64,000 nt of DNA from JAWKTM01 sp041399085 (GTDB taxonomy: Bacteria > Planctomycetota > Planctomycetia > Pirellulales > Pirellulaceae), in NCBI GenBank assembly GCA_041399085.1, contig JAWKTM010000032.1, forward strand, positions 15,325 to 79,324, in the 5' to 3' direction. A program made the translations under genes and the position numbers. Under the pieces are notes generated by a model. It ran no database searches. It was not told the DNA's origin and saw only the letters and a list, made by a program, of their open reading frames with translations. This document shows positions 18,472-27,491 of this stretch, in pieces; the first letter of the stretch is position 1, and every line of letters begins with the position of its first letter.

Positions 18472-19504
18472 CGCTGGTAAGCTCGTCTTCTTTTTCCGGA
18501 GTGACCGACACAATTCGATTGATAATTTCGTCCGCGGTCACCCCTTCGCTTTCCGCCGCGAAGTTGACAACGATGCGATGCCGCAACACGGGCTTGGCCA
18601 GCGCCTTAATATCCTCGGTCGACACATTCGGGCGACCGTACAACAGCGCGCGAGCCTTGCCGCCCAGAATCAGATACTGCACGGCGCGAGGACCAGCACC
18701 CCAGCCCAGCATGTCGCCCACAAAGTCGGGCACGCCGGGGCTGCCCACGCGCGTTTGCCGAACAAGCGACAACGCATAGCGAATCACGTGGTCGGTCACC
18801 GGCACTTCGCGCACGATCCGTTGCAGCTCCAAAATCTCGTCGGCCGACAGCACCGGTTGGATGTCGTCCTGCATTGTGGTCGTGGTGCGTCGAGCCACCT
18901 CGAATTCTTCGTCGAACGTCGGATAGTTCACGAACACCTTGAACATGAACCGATCCTGCTGGGCTTCCGGCAGCGGATACGTTCCTTCCTGTTCGATCGG
19001 GTTTTGCGTCGCCAACACAAAGAACGGATCGCTCAGCGGGTGACGCACGCGGCCCACCGTGACTTGGCGTTCCTGCATCGCTTCGAGCAGCGCGGCCTGC
19101 GTCTTGGGCGGCGTTCGGTTGATTTCGTCGGCCAGCACCACGTTCGAGAACAGCGGGCCTTCGAGGAACCGGCGCTCGCGAGCCCCCGTCGTGCGGTTCT
19201 CTTCCAAAATCTCGGTGCCCGTGATGTCGGCCGGCATCAAGTCCGGCGTGAACTGCACGCGGCTGAACGACAGATTCAACGTGCGAGCCAACGTGCTAAT
19301 CATCAACGTCTTGGCCAGCCCCGGCACGCCTTCCAGCAAGCAGTGCCCTCGGCTGAACAGCGAAATCAACAGTTCCTCGATCACGTGCGATTGGCCGACG
19401 ATGACCTGGCCAAGCTGATTCTGAATTCGTTCGCGAGCTTCACCCAACTTGCGGATTGCTGTCGAACCCGAGCCGTGCGGCTGGGCGTGAGCATCATGAT
19501 TCAT
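18440..19504 (-). CDS. MoxR-family AAA+ ATPase
   Basis: About 354 residues from the ATG at 19504 (MNHDAHAQ...), preceded by an AAGGGAA ribosome site; a longer frame to 19690 lacks conserved sequence. AAA+ motifs are clear: Walker A region GHCLLEGVPGLAKTLMIS, Walker B VVLADEINRTPPKTQAALLE, sensor-1-like VLATQNPIEQEGTYPLPEAQ, and the MoxR lid RTTTTMQDDIQPVLSADEI. MoxR ATPases act as chaperone-like assembly factors for VWA-containing partners, and two such proteins are encoded downstream. It is the first gene of the train and overlaps the DUF58 gene, indicating co-expression. Confidence 0.94.
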   Translation of the reverse strand: MNHDAHAQPHGSGSTAIRKLGEARERIQNQLGQVIVGQSHVIEELLISLFSRGHCLLEGVPGLAKTLMISTLARTLNLSFSRVQFTPDLMPADITGTEILEENRTTGARERRFLEGPLFSNVVLADEINRTPPKTQAALLEAMQERQVTVGRVRHPLSDPFFVLATQNPIEQEGTYPLPEAQQDRFMFKVFVNYPTFDEEFEVARRTTTTMQDDIQPVLSADEILELQRIVREVPVTDHVIRYALSLVRQTRVGSPGVPDFVGDMLGWGAGPRAVQYLILGGKARALLYGRPNVSTEDIKALAKPVLRHRIVVNFAAESEGVTADEIINRIVSVTPEKEDELTSDARFQKIFAS

Positions 19505-19889
19505 GCGAGGTTCCCTTTTCGCTGCGGGACGGAAATGACTGCCAGGGCATGGCAATCCTACTTTAGTAATCCGTGAAACTGTGGTCGATTTGCCGCGAAT
19601 CCGGCAAACCGGGGGTGTCAAGCGGCCCGAGCGATACGACCGCTCGGCCCCGACGCCCGGCGCAAGTCCGGCACTTTCGCAAAACTTCACACAAGCGTTA
19701 GTGCCGCGACAGGTTAGATAAGTTCAACGCTGCGGCAAGTTGCGCCAAACTACCCCAATTAACTCAGCATAGTCGCCGCGCCACGCCTCGGCCACTTTCG
19801 CCGCCAGCAACAATCCGCTCGCCGCAACTGCCGAAGCCCGCGTAACTTGCAAAGAGCGACGAATCGGCAGATTGCGTTCGAATTGGCGA
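19505..19889. other. Upstream region of the MoxR operon, no supported gene
   Basis: No convincing reading frame. It should contain the promoter of the long minus-strand train, but I could not recognise a clear -35/-10 pair. A minus-strand frame at 19724-19948 has no recognisable motif and overlaps the ATPase remnant. Confidence 0.5.
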
Positions 19890-20063
19890 CTAGCGTTGCT
19901 GCCAGTTCCGCCGAATGAATCGCCCCAACAGCGGGACGGCGAACGCATACTTGCCGTGACGGTTCTTGTAGATCAATCCCGCGTCACTCAATGTCGAGAA
20001 CATCTGGCTGATTTGGCTCGGACTAATCGGCTTGGCAAGCACCTCTTTAGTCTTGGCCGCTAC
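19890..20063 (-). pseudogene. C-terminal winged-helix remnant of an ATPase-like protein
   Basis: A 57-codon frame without a start codon follows a TAA and ends in TAG. It reads SPSQISQMFSTLSDAGLIYK, then NRHGKYAFAVPLLGRFIRR. The pattern of a recognition helix followed by a wing (GLIYKNRHGKYAFAVPLLG) is typical of the C-terminal winged helix of archaeal-type ATPase proteins found in bacteria. No P-loop or other domain remains upstream. This is gene debris left by deletion. Confidence 0.6.
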
Positions 20064-20623
20064 TTACGCGTGCGCCCGACACGAGGCGATTACGCTGACG
20101 GTCCGTCGCATGCCCGCCGGCAAGATGCGAGCGAGCTTACGCTGACCACCGGACGTTTGTAATCGGATTGAACGCTGCCGAGGACGAGTCGTAAGTGTGG
20201 CAGAAGATTGTGAAGTGGGGATCGCCTGCGCCGAAGTGGCGCGATTGCGCTGAGCCGGGAAGTCGATCGGTTGAGAATGCGATGCGGCTGCGCGTTGCGA
20301 CCAGAATCATTGCATTCGCCGGTGGCGATTGCGCTGACCAATTGGGAAACGCGTGGCACCTGCGGCCAAGTGGGATTGCCGCTGAATGGATTGCCTCCGA
20401 AAGCGGATCTGCTGCCGAAGTGGCGATTGAGCCCGTGGCCGAAGTATCGGCCGAAGTGGCGATTACGCCCTCATTGTACAACAGCGGATGCCTAAGCGAA
20501 TTTTCCCCGTCTCTTGCAGCGAGACGGCGCGAGCACCCGCCGGTCAGAATGCCAACTCGCCGTCCCTACAAGGTTCCGAGGAAGAGCATTCTCTCGCCGA
20601 ACGTCGCTCACGCGGACCGCGAC
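20064..20623. repeat. Non-coding stretch with degenerate gaagtggcgatt repeats
   Basis: No supported gene. Several imperfect copies of ccgaagtggcgatt occur on the plus strand (about 20218-20232, 20417-20430, 20453-20466), with related shorter copies (ggtggcgattgcgctga near 20321 and others). Plus-strand frames here run antisense into the next gene and are composition shadows. This is probably a decayed repeat region. Confidence 0.45.
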
Positions 20624-23600
20624 CTACACCCAGCTCACTCCACTTCGCAGACCCTGGATATCCGTGCGGATCGATTGATGGACGCCCAGCACGTTGAACG
20701 ACGCGATCGTGTCGAACACGTTCTGCTCGTTGCCAAAGTAGTTGCGGGGATTGAACAGCGGCGGGGTGTGCCAGAACAGCCGGTAGCCAAACGAACGCAT
20801 CAATTGCACCAAGGCGGCCGACTGTTCCGCCCGATCGTTCTCGACGTACAAGAACGGCCGATGTCGTTCGATCGTCTGTCGAGCCCCTCGCAGAACTTGC
20901 TGCTCCATCCCTTCGACATCCACCTTCAACAGATTGCATCGCGACACCGCGAGCGCGTCGATCGTGACCAGCGGAACCGGTTCGCCTTGCGCTTGCCGGC
21001 CGAGGCTGAGTCCGCCGAAATTGTTTTCGCGCGTGTAGTCCAACGCCGGCACGGGCACGCGGCCTTGCGTGTCGCCCAGGGCCTGCTGGTGCGCGTGGAC
21101 GTTTTGCACGCTGTTCAATGCCATGTTCGCACACAACGTTTGAAACACGATTCGCTGCGGCTCGAACGCCAAGACCGTTCCCTTCTTGCCGACCAATTGC
21201 GACAGCGGCAACGTGTGGACGCCGATGTTCGCACCGGCTTCGAGCACCACGTCGCCTGGCTTCAGCATCGCGCGAAACAAATCGACTTCGCCCTCGGAAA
21301 ACTCGCCGTACAAGTTCAACGAACGGCCGATGTAGCGATCGTGGCGGTTGTACAACATCACGCCGTAGCGGGCTCGCACCAAATCGTTGAAGCCAGCCAG
21401 CGTGGTGCGCCGAGCGAGCGTGGCCGGTTCCTCTTCGTGCCGAACCGCGGTGGGCGAAGCGGATGTGTTTGGCGAAGCGGAAGCGGCAGAGTCGGCCGAC
21501 GCCACCACCGTCGACTCGGCCGCGCCGGCGGAAGCTCCGTCCGGCAACGGCAACGCGGCCTTGGCATCGGCCTGCTGACGCAACGCCTCCGTCAGCCGCG
21601 CGAACACGCCGTCCCAATCGCCCGGCTGCGTTTGGCGGAACAACCGCATCGACGGATACCAGGGGCTGTCCTCGCGATCGAGCAGCCACCGCCAGTCCGG
21701 CACGTAAGGCAACGCCAACCAAGTCGGCACGCCCAACGCTCCCGCGAGATGTGCGATCGACGTGTCGGTGGTGATGACCAAATCCAAGACCTTCATCACG
21801 GCCGCCGTATCGAGGAACGCGCCGGAAGATTCGTCCAACCGCGCTCCCAGATTCACGACGTTGATGTTGGCTCCGGCTCCCGCAAGCTGCTCGGCGCCGT
21901 GCCCCTTTTGCAAGCTGAACAACTGCACGCCGGGCAATGCGGCCAACGGCGCGAACCGCGTGAGCGGCACGCTCCGCAAATGGTCCGCTTGATGATCGGG
22001 ATTGCCCTGCCACACGATCCCGACGCGCAAGCCGCCGAACGACCGCAACTCGCTCCGCCAGAACTCGACCAACCGTTCGTCGGCGAACACATACGGCACG
22101 TCGGCAGGAATGGAATCCAAGTCGGTCTTCAAGATCGCCGGTACGCTCAGCAGCGGCGCGTGGACGTCGAACGCCGGCGGCTGTTCGCGCTGCGGAACAA
22201 GCGTGTCGATGCCCGGCGTCGATCGCAGCAGCGGCACGAGCGGCGGCTGGACTTGCACGATCGTCCGCGCGCCGAGCTGCTTCAACACGTTGGCGTATCG
22301 CACGAAATTCAGTGTGTCGCCCAATCCCTGCTCGGCGTACAGCAGGATGGTTTTGCCGTCGAGCGACTCGCCTTGCCATTCGGGTTGCGCGTGCGGCGGC
22401 TTCTTCAGATCGTCGGCTCGCCAACGCCATTCGTACTCGGGCCAGCCGTTCGTAAAATCACCTTGCAGCAACCGAATGATGCCCACATTCCGATGCGACT
22501 CGGCTTCGTCGGGACTCAGCCGCAATGCCTGCGAGTACCAGTCGATCGCCTCGTCAAAGCGGCCTTCCCAAACCAATGTCGTGCCGGCGTTCTTGAAGGC
22601 GTTCAGGTAGTCCGGCTTCAGCTCCAACGCGCGGCGAAAGCTGGCCAGCGCTTCGTCGATCCGCCCCAGCCGCCGCAGTGTGTTGCCCATGTTGTTCAAC
22701 GCGACGGGAAACTCGGGCTGCAACCGGAGAGCTTCCCGATAGGCCGACTCGGCTTCCTCGAAGCGGTCCAAATCGTGGCAGGCGATTCCCAAATAACACC
22801 AGCCGTTGGCGCTTTCGGGCTGAGCCGACAACACTTGCCGGTAGATGTTCTCGGCGGAGGCGATGTCGCCCGATTGATGAATCTGCCAGGCTTGCGTGAG
22901 AGCTTGAGCGACGGTGGTCATGGCGTTGGTGATCGGCGAGCCGTGCGAGTGTGAGGAACTGGGCGAAGGGGCGAGCGAATTGGTCGACGCGCCTGACGAA
23001 CGCGGCGCGGACGGGTTTTCCTTAATCTGACGCATCCCGGCGGATGTGGGAACAGCAGATAATCGGCCGGAGCTCGGCGGATCGGCCGATAGACTCCGTT
23101 CTCCCGCAGCGACACGGCGCAGCTCGTCGGCCACTCGCGCGAACACCTCGGCCCAATCGCCCAGCGTCCGTTGGCGAAATAGCCGCATCGTCGGGTACCA
23201 CGGACTGTCCTCGCGATTCAGCATCCATCGCCAATCGGGAGCCGCCGACAACACAACCCACACCGGCACGCCCAACGCGCCCGCCAAGTGGGCGATCGAT
23301 GTATCCGACGTGACGACCACATCCAGTTCGCACATGACGGCGGCCGTGTCGAGAAACGGACCCGCTTGTTCGTCTAGCTCCGGTCCCAAATCGACCAACG
23401 GCACTCGGTCGCGAAGCGGTTCGATTTGCTCGCGGCCAGCGTTCTTTTGCAAGCCGAACAGCCGCACGTTTTCCAGCGCGGCCAGCGACGCGAACTGAGC
23501 CAACGGAATGCTGCGATCGACATCGGCCGGATGATCCGGGTTGCCTTGCCAAGCGATACCGACTCGCAGGACCCGGCCCGGCGAATCGAGCGACTTGCCT

Positions 23601-24403
23601 CTCAGCGAACAAGCCGCGTCCAACCTCGCGCGCCAGGCACTTCGCAGCGCTTGATCGGCGAACAAGTAAGGCACGTCGCGCGGCATCGTCGCCTCATTCG
23701 TGCGTAGCAACGCCGGCACGCTCAGCAACGACGCATGTGTGTCGAACCGCGGCAACGGATCGCCATGCGTCATCAGCTCGGCCACGCCGGGGCACGTTCG
23801 CAGCAGCGGCAACAAAGGCCGCTGAGCCCACAGAATCATGCGACCGCCGTCGCGTGACAACGGCCCGGCATAACGCGCGAATTGCAGCGTGTCGCCCAAT
23901 CCTTGCTCGGCGTACAGCAGCAGCGTCCGGCCAGCCAGCGGCGATCCATCCCAACGTGGCTGCGGATAACTCGGCTCGGGCATGCGAAAGCAGCGTCTCC
24001 GCCACTCATATTCCGGCCAACCACCCGCGAAGTCGCCGGTCGACAACAACGTCACGCCCAGGTTGTTGTGAGCGCTGGCATAGTCCGGCTTCAAAGCGAT
24101 CGCTTGCCGCAGCGCCGCGATGGCGTCCGTCGGCTGACCAGCTCGCCGCAGCGCATTCCCCAGATTGTTCCAAGCGATCGGGAACTCGGCCCGCAACTCG
24201 ACCGCTCGGCGATACGCCCCCACGGCTTCGTCCAACCGCCGTTGGTCATAATAGGCGATGCCAAGATAACACCAAGCTTCGGGACTGGCCGGATCATCGC
24301 GCAACACCGACCGATACTCGGCCTCGCCCGCCGCCACATCGCCCGCTTGATGCAGCCGCCATCCAGCCTGCAACCGTTCGGCGACCGTTGTGCCCGATTC
24401 CAT
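20624..24403 (-). CDS. Two-module TPR/glycosyltransferase-like protein with C-terminal FkbM methyltransferase
   Basis: 1259 residues. Module 1 (about 1-440) has TPR repeats followed by a glycosyltransferase-like fold beginning LLLYAEQGLGDTLQFARYAG and containing VVTSDTSIAHLAGALGVPVW. A Ser/Pro linker leads to module 2 (about 495-930), which repeats the same order (ILLYAEQGLGDTLNFVRYAN, VITTDTSIAHLAGALGVPTW). Module 2 opens with an internal ATG at 22921, suggesting fusion after duplication. Residues about 990-1245 form an FkbM-type SAM methyltransferase (VVLEAGANIGVHTLPLSQ, LLKVDVEGMEQQVLRGAR). The DTSIAHLAG motif is shared with ADP-heptose-type GT9 transferases. It probably modifies surface glycans or glycoproteins; substrates are unknown. 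Confidence 0.87.
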   Translation of the reverse strand: MESGTTVAERLQAGWRLHQAGDVAAGEAEYRSVLRDDPASPEAWCYLGIAYYDQRRLDEAVGAYRRAVELRAEFPIAWNNLGNALRRAGQPTDAIAALRQAIALKPDYASAHNNLGVTLLSTGDFAGGWPEYEWRRRCFRMPEPSYPQPRWDGSPLAGRTLLLYAEQGLGDTLQFARYAGPLSRDGGRMILWAQRPLLPLLRTCPGVAELMTHGDPLPRFDTHASLLSVPALLRTNEATMPRDVPYLFADQALRSAWRARLDAACSLRGKSLDSPGRVLRVGIAWQGNPDHPADVDRSIPLAQFASLAALENVRLFGLQKNAGREQIEPLRDRVPLVDLGPELDEQAGPFLDTAAVMCELDVVVTSDTSIAHLAGALGVPVWVVLSAAPDWRWMLNREDSPWYPTMRLFRQRTLGDWAEVFARVADELRRVAAGERSLSADPPSSGRLSAVPTSAGMRQIKENPSAPRSSGASTNSLAPSPSSSHSHGSPITNAMTTVAQALTQAWQIHQSGDIASAENIYRQVLSAQPESANGWCYLGIACHDLDRFEEAESAYREALRLQPEFPVALNNMGNTLRRLGRIDEALASFRRALELKPDYLNAFKNAGTTLVWEGRFDEAIDWYSQALRLSPDEAESHRNVGIIRLLQGDFTNGWPEYEWRWRADDLKKPPHAQPEWQGESLDGKTILLYAEQGLGDTLNFVRYANVLKQLGARTIVQVQPPLVPLLRSTPGIDTLVPQREQPPAFDVHAPLLSVPAILKTDLDSIPADVPYVFADERLVEFWRSELRSFGGLRVGIVWQGNPDHQADHLRSVPLTRFAPLAALPGVQLFSLQKGHGAEQLAGAGANINVVNLGARLDESSGAFLDTAAVMKVLDLVITTDTSIAHLAGALGVPTWLALPYVPDWRWLLDREDSPWYPSMRLFRQTQPGDWDGVFARLTEALRQQADAKAALPLPDGASAGAAESTVVASADSAASASPNTSASPTAVRHEEEPATLARRTTLAGFNDLVRARYGVMLYNRHDRYIGRSLNLYGEFSEGEVDLFRAMLKPGDVVLEAGANIGVHTLPLSQLVGKKGTVLAFEPQRIVFQTLCANMALNSVQNVHAHQQALGDTQGRVPVPALDYTRENNFGGLSLGRQAQGEPVPLVTIDALAVSRCNLLKVDVEGMEQQVLRGARQTIERHRPFLYVENDRAEQSAALVQLMRSFGYRLFWHTPPLFNPRNYFGNEQNVFDTIASFNVLGVHQSIRTDIQGLRSGVSWV

Positions 24404-24526
24404 CCGCTTCCGTCCGCTCTTTCAGAAACCCGTCGATCGCCTTCCACGACGATCGTTTCCAGCCAAACACCCTACAACAACGGGCGGCGTCTGACACGAT
24501 GGAAGTGAGCCAGGCTCCGGTCACAC

Positions 24527-25429
24527 TCACCGGCGTCGCAAGTCCGCGGCCAATTGGCGAACGGCACGTTCCTTGGCCTTGGCCTCGACCTCCACCGTAA
24601 TCGCCAGCTTGCGCCATTGACTTGGGAAGTCACCCGGATCGATATAGTCGTGATGACGTTCGGGCTTGGGGCCATCCCAACCTTCTAACGGGCTCGATAT
24701 GTGAAACAGCGGCTCGCGATCCCAAGTCCCGATCGCGGCGTCCGTGGCCGCTTTGATGGAAAGCCGATCCCGATGACAGCGATGATGATGTACGTCATAT
24801 ACCAGCGGGACTCCTTCGATTCGACATAGAGGCAGCAACTCTTCTGGCGAGTAAATCCGGTCGTCATTCTCGACCGTCAATCGTCGTCGAACCCGCTCCG
24901 AAAGCCGCCCCAAGGTTCGAGCGAACCGTTCTAACGCCGACGCTTTATCGCCAAACGCGCCGCCGCCATGAATATTGATAACATCCGCTCCAATCCACTC
25001 CGCGACTTCCGCTTGATATTCCAGTTCGGCCAGCGACGAGGCGACCACTTCCTCGCGCGGTGAATTCAAAACCACGAATTGATCGGGATGAAAAGTCAGC
25101 CTCACATTCTTTGTATGAGCCACCTCGCCACAATGTTGAAAACCGTCCACGATATTCCGCCATCCTGGCAACTCCTCAATCCGATAGCCGCATTCCGCAT
25201 GGGTCTTGATTGGCAGAATCTGGCTGTTCACCCGAAAACACCCGATGCCTTCCGCCGCGCAGAAGTTGACCGCCGCTAATAATGCCTCCGCATTCGCTTG
25301 GCACAGCTCAGCCAGTTTCGCCAACGCCGCCGATCGTTCCAGCCGCTTAACCGCCGTTACCGTCGTCGTGCGAAAACGGATGGGCTCGTCACAAAACGTA
25401 CAACACAATCCTAGGCGAGGTTTCGGCAT
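24527..25429 (-). CDS. uvsE: UV damage endonuclease UvsE/UVDE
   Basis: About 300 residues, starting MPKPRLGLCCTFCDEPIRFR, the typical UVDE opening. The TIM-barrel metal-binding motifs are present: CFRVNSQILPI, RLTFHPDQFVVLNS, INIHGGGAFGDK, LTVENDD, YDVHHHRCH and HISSPLEGWDGPKPERHHDY. UvsE nicks DNA 5' of cyclobutane dimers and 6-4 photoproducts, starting photolyase-independent repair in the cytoplasm. Length is normal. It lies 51 bases downstream of the carotenoid glycosyltransferase on the same strand, so it may share the carotenoid operon's transcript. ATG at 25429 is preferred over a TTG three codons upstream. Confidence 0.95.
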   Translation of the reverse strand: MPKPRLGLCCTFCDEPIRFRTTTVTAVKRLERSAALAKLAELCQANAEALLAAVNFCAAEGIGCFRVNSQILPIKTHAECGYRIEELPGWRNIVDGFQHCGEVAHTKNVRLTFHPDQFVVLNSPREEVVASSLAELEYQAEVAEWIGADVINIHGGGAFGDKASALERFARTLGRLSERVRRRLTVENDDRIYSPEELLPLCRIEGVPLVYDVHHHRCHRDRLSIKAATDAAIGTWDREPLFHISSPLEGWDGPKPERHHDYIDPGDFPSQWRKLAITVEVEAKAKERAVRQLAADLRRR

Positions 25430-25480
25430 GAATCCCAACGGAATGAGGCGTCGAGCGCGACGCGGTTATAAGAATGGCAC

Positions 25481-26650
25481 TCACATGCCAGAGTCGGCGA
25501 TAACACGATCTGCTTCGTAGCTGCGATCCTTCCACTGAGATGGCCGACCTATCAGCCACTTCAGCAGTGCTGACCATTGAATCAGCAGCAGCACGGCAAC
25601 ACCGATTGGATGCAGCACGACGCTCAACCATGATTGTTGAAACCGAAGTGCGGCCAGTACGCGCGGTGCGTATCCGGCACACACGGCGGCAAACAACGTC
25701 ATTTTTCCCCAGAATGAAAGCGGAACGACAGACGCGGCAAGCAACAGCGGCAACGGCAAGACCTGCCCGACAAGCAATAGCACCGTGGTTGGAACGATGA
25801 GCTTCGGCGAAGCCAGTCCTTCAATGGCGTTTTTCTCGAATCCTTTCCACACCTCGCCGCCGCTTCGATACATTCGACACGTCGCAACTTCCGTGGCATC
25901 AAACAAGTCCGTCGCGAAGCCCGCCGCGCGATACGCCCGCGGTAGCTTCACACCATCATGCAACGAGTCGCGGATCTTCGCGTGCCCGCCTGCGGTCCGA
26001 TAATCATCGGCCCAAGTTACAAATAGTTGTCCACAACCGGCGCCGTAGCTGGGATGCACACTGTGTCGCATGCGTCCGAGCGGCAGAAACCCCAACAAGA
26101 CCCAATGAATCAAAGGTATAACCAATTGCTCTGATATGGTCGTTGCGACTTGCAGTGGTATGCCACTAACCAGACTCGCCTTCGACTGCTGTAAGAAGGC
26201 GACGGCCCGCGCCACACCGTGCGGAGTCACTCGAACATCCGCATCCAAGTAGACCAAGACTTCGCCACGAGCCAACTCGGCGAGCGTGGCACAGGCGTGC
26301 TGCTTTCCACACCATCCAGGTGGCAACGGAGGCGACTCATGAACTCGCACCCTTTCGTCATCATCCGCGAGCGCCGACACGATACGCGCCGTGCGGTCCG
26401 TCGAATGATCGTCCAGCACGACCACCTCCACGGTCACGCCTTCGCTTGCTAGGGCAGCCTCGACAGCCGCCGCGATTCCCCGCTCCTCATTGCGAGCTGG
26501 TATGAGAATGGACACTAGGTTCACACTGCTGACTTGCGACGCATCTTTCGGCGGACCTTGATACAGACGCAAATTGCGGATGATCAACGCCAGCGGCAAC
26601 ACAGCGAACAGTAGGCAGATGACAGCCAGTATCTCCAGAAACATACTCAT
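25481..26650 (-). CDS. crtQ: C30 carotenoid glycosyltransferase (CrtQ-like)
   Basis: 389-residue membrane glycosyltransferase of family 2. An N-terminal helix (about 5-25) is followed by the GT-A core with SILIPARNEERGIAAAVEAA, VVVLDDHSTDRT and the DxD-type VYLDADVRV. Hydrophobic segments follow around 180-200, 290-320 and 335-360. In Staphylococcus, CrtQ adds glucose to 4,4'-diaponeurosporenoate; the same step is expected here because the gene follows crtN, an aldehyde dehydrogenase, crtP and the acyltransferase. Its ATG overlaps the acyltransferase stop (ATGA). HpnB-type glycosyltransferases are similar; the context favours CrtQ. Confidence 0.85.
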   Translation of the reverse strand: MSMFLEILAVICLLFAVLPLALIIRNLRLYQGPPKDASQVSSVNLVSILIPARNEERGIAAAVEAALASEGVTVEVVVLDDHSTDRTARIVSALADDDERVRVHESPPLPPGWCGKQHACATLAELARGEVLVYLDADVRVTPHGVARAVAFLQQSKASLVSGIPLQVATTISEQLVIPLIHWVLLGFLPLGRMRHSVHPSYGAGCGQLFVTWADDYRTAGGHAKIRDSLHDGVKLPRAYRAAGFATDLFDATEVATCRMYRSGGEVWKGFEKNAIEGLASPKLIVPTTVLLLVGQVLPLPLLLAASVVPLSFWGKMTLFAAVCAGYAPRVLAALRFQQSWLSVVLHPIGVAVLLLIQWSALLKWLIGRPSQWKDRSYEADRVIADSGM

Positions 26651-27491
26651 TCACTCCCGCGCTCGTCCACAAGCGGCACATTCGCGGACCGACCGAGCAC
26701 ACGGCGCCATACGTCATAGAACACGCTCACCCGCCGTCGCCCGCGAATAACAGGAGTTCCTCTCGTAAAATCGCGAGACACTGCAAACTTGGCCAACTCG
26801 TCTTGCGTTTCTTCCAACGCGGACGATAACCGGATTTGCCATTCGTCCGACGATACCATGGTGTCCGAAGGAAGAGGTTCGCCAAATCGCACCAAGGCCA
26901 CCGGCAAACGCTCATTCCAAAACGGATACTCGATGGCCATAGGCAGTATGGTCACTCCATCAAGTCGCGAAGCCAATCTGGCCAGCCCTGGAGCCAAACG
27001 AACAGGCCGAACACGTGGATCGGCAAAGGCAGCTTGCGGCGTGATCCACAGTGCCGCATTGTGCGATTGAAGCACCGCCGTGCTGACGCTCCAGAACTGG
27101 GCGGCTCCTGCCCGAGTCTGCTGCTCGACTCCAAAAAGCCCAAGCGACTGAAAAATCGAAACTGCTCCAACGCCTTGGCGTCAATCGGAGCGAAGTGTTG
27201 CCGTTGAGGGAACTGAGTCCGTGCAATGATGAGACCTATCAATGGATCCCACCAGGACGCATGATTCAAGTACACAACGAGCGGCCGTTCGCCAATAAGA
27301 CGGCTCGGTTCCGATCCGCCTCGATCCAACAACACGCGATCGAAGTGAGTCCGTAGATAGCGACGCACATACCACTCAAAGGAACGTAGCATCCAGGCCG
27401 ATACTACCGGCGCCGATGCCTGGGCCTTTCGCCGACCGTCTCGCGAACCACGGACGCGAGATTTCACCACCCCGTCGGTCGCCCCGATCAT
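26647..27491 (-). pseudogene. crtO: C30 carotenoid acyltransferase (CrtO-like) with one frameshift
   Basis: PlsC-type acyltransferase read in two frames. The first part (start 27491, overlapping the crtP stop as ATGA) has RPLVVYLNHASWWDPLIGL with the catalytic HX4D motif, and runs to RFFSRLGFLE. The second part continues as EQQTRAGAAQFWSV, NAALWITPQAAFADPRVRP and on to the C-terminus at 26647. The break is in a run of five T (27133-27137, minus sense): one more T would restore FFGVEQQTRAG and a protein of about 280 residues. In staphyloxanthin synthesis CrtO esterifies the sugar with a fatty acid. A sequencing slip, phase-variable tract or real mutation are all possible. Confidence 0.8.

Noticed and set aside
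19724..19948. 74-codon minus-strand frame
   Set aside because: No ribosome site or motif, and it overlaps the better-supported ATPase remnant in another frame.
20195..22954. 919-codon open frame on the plus strand
   Set aside because: It is antisense to the TPR/FkbM gene. The composition (His/Arg/Gln-rich, no motif) fits a shadow of GC-rich codon use.
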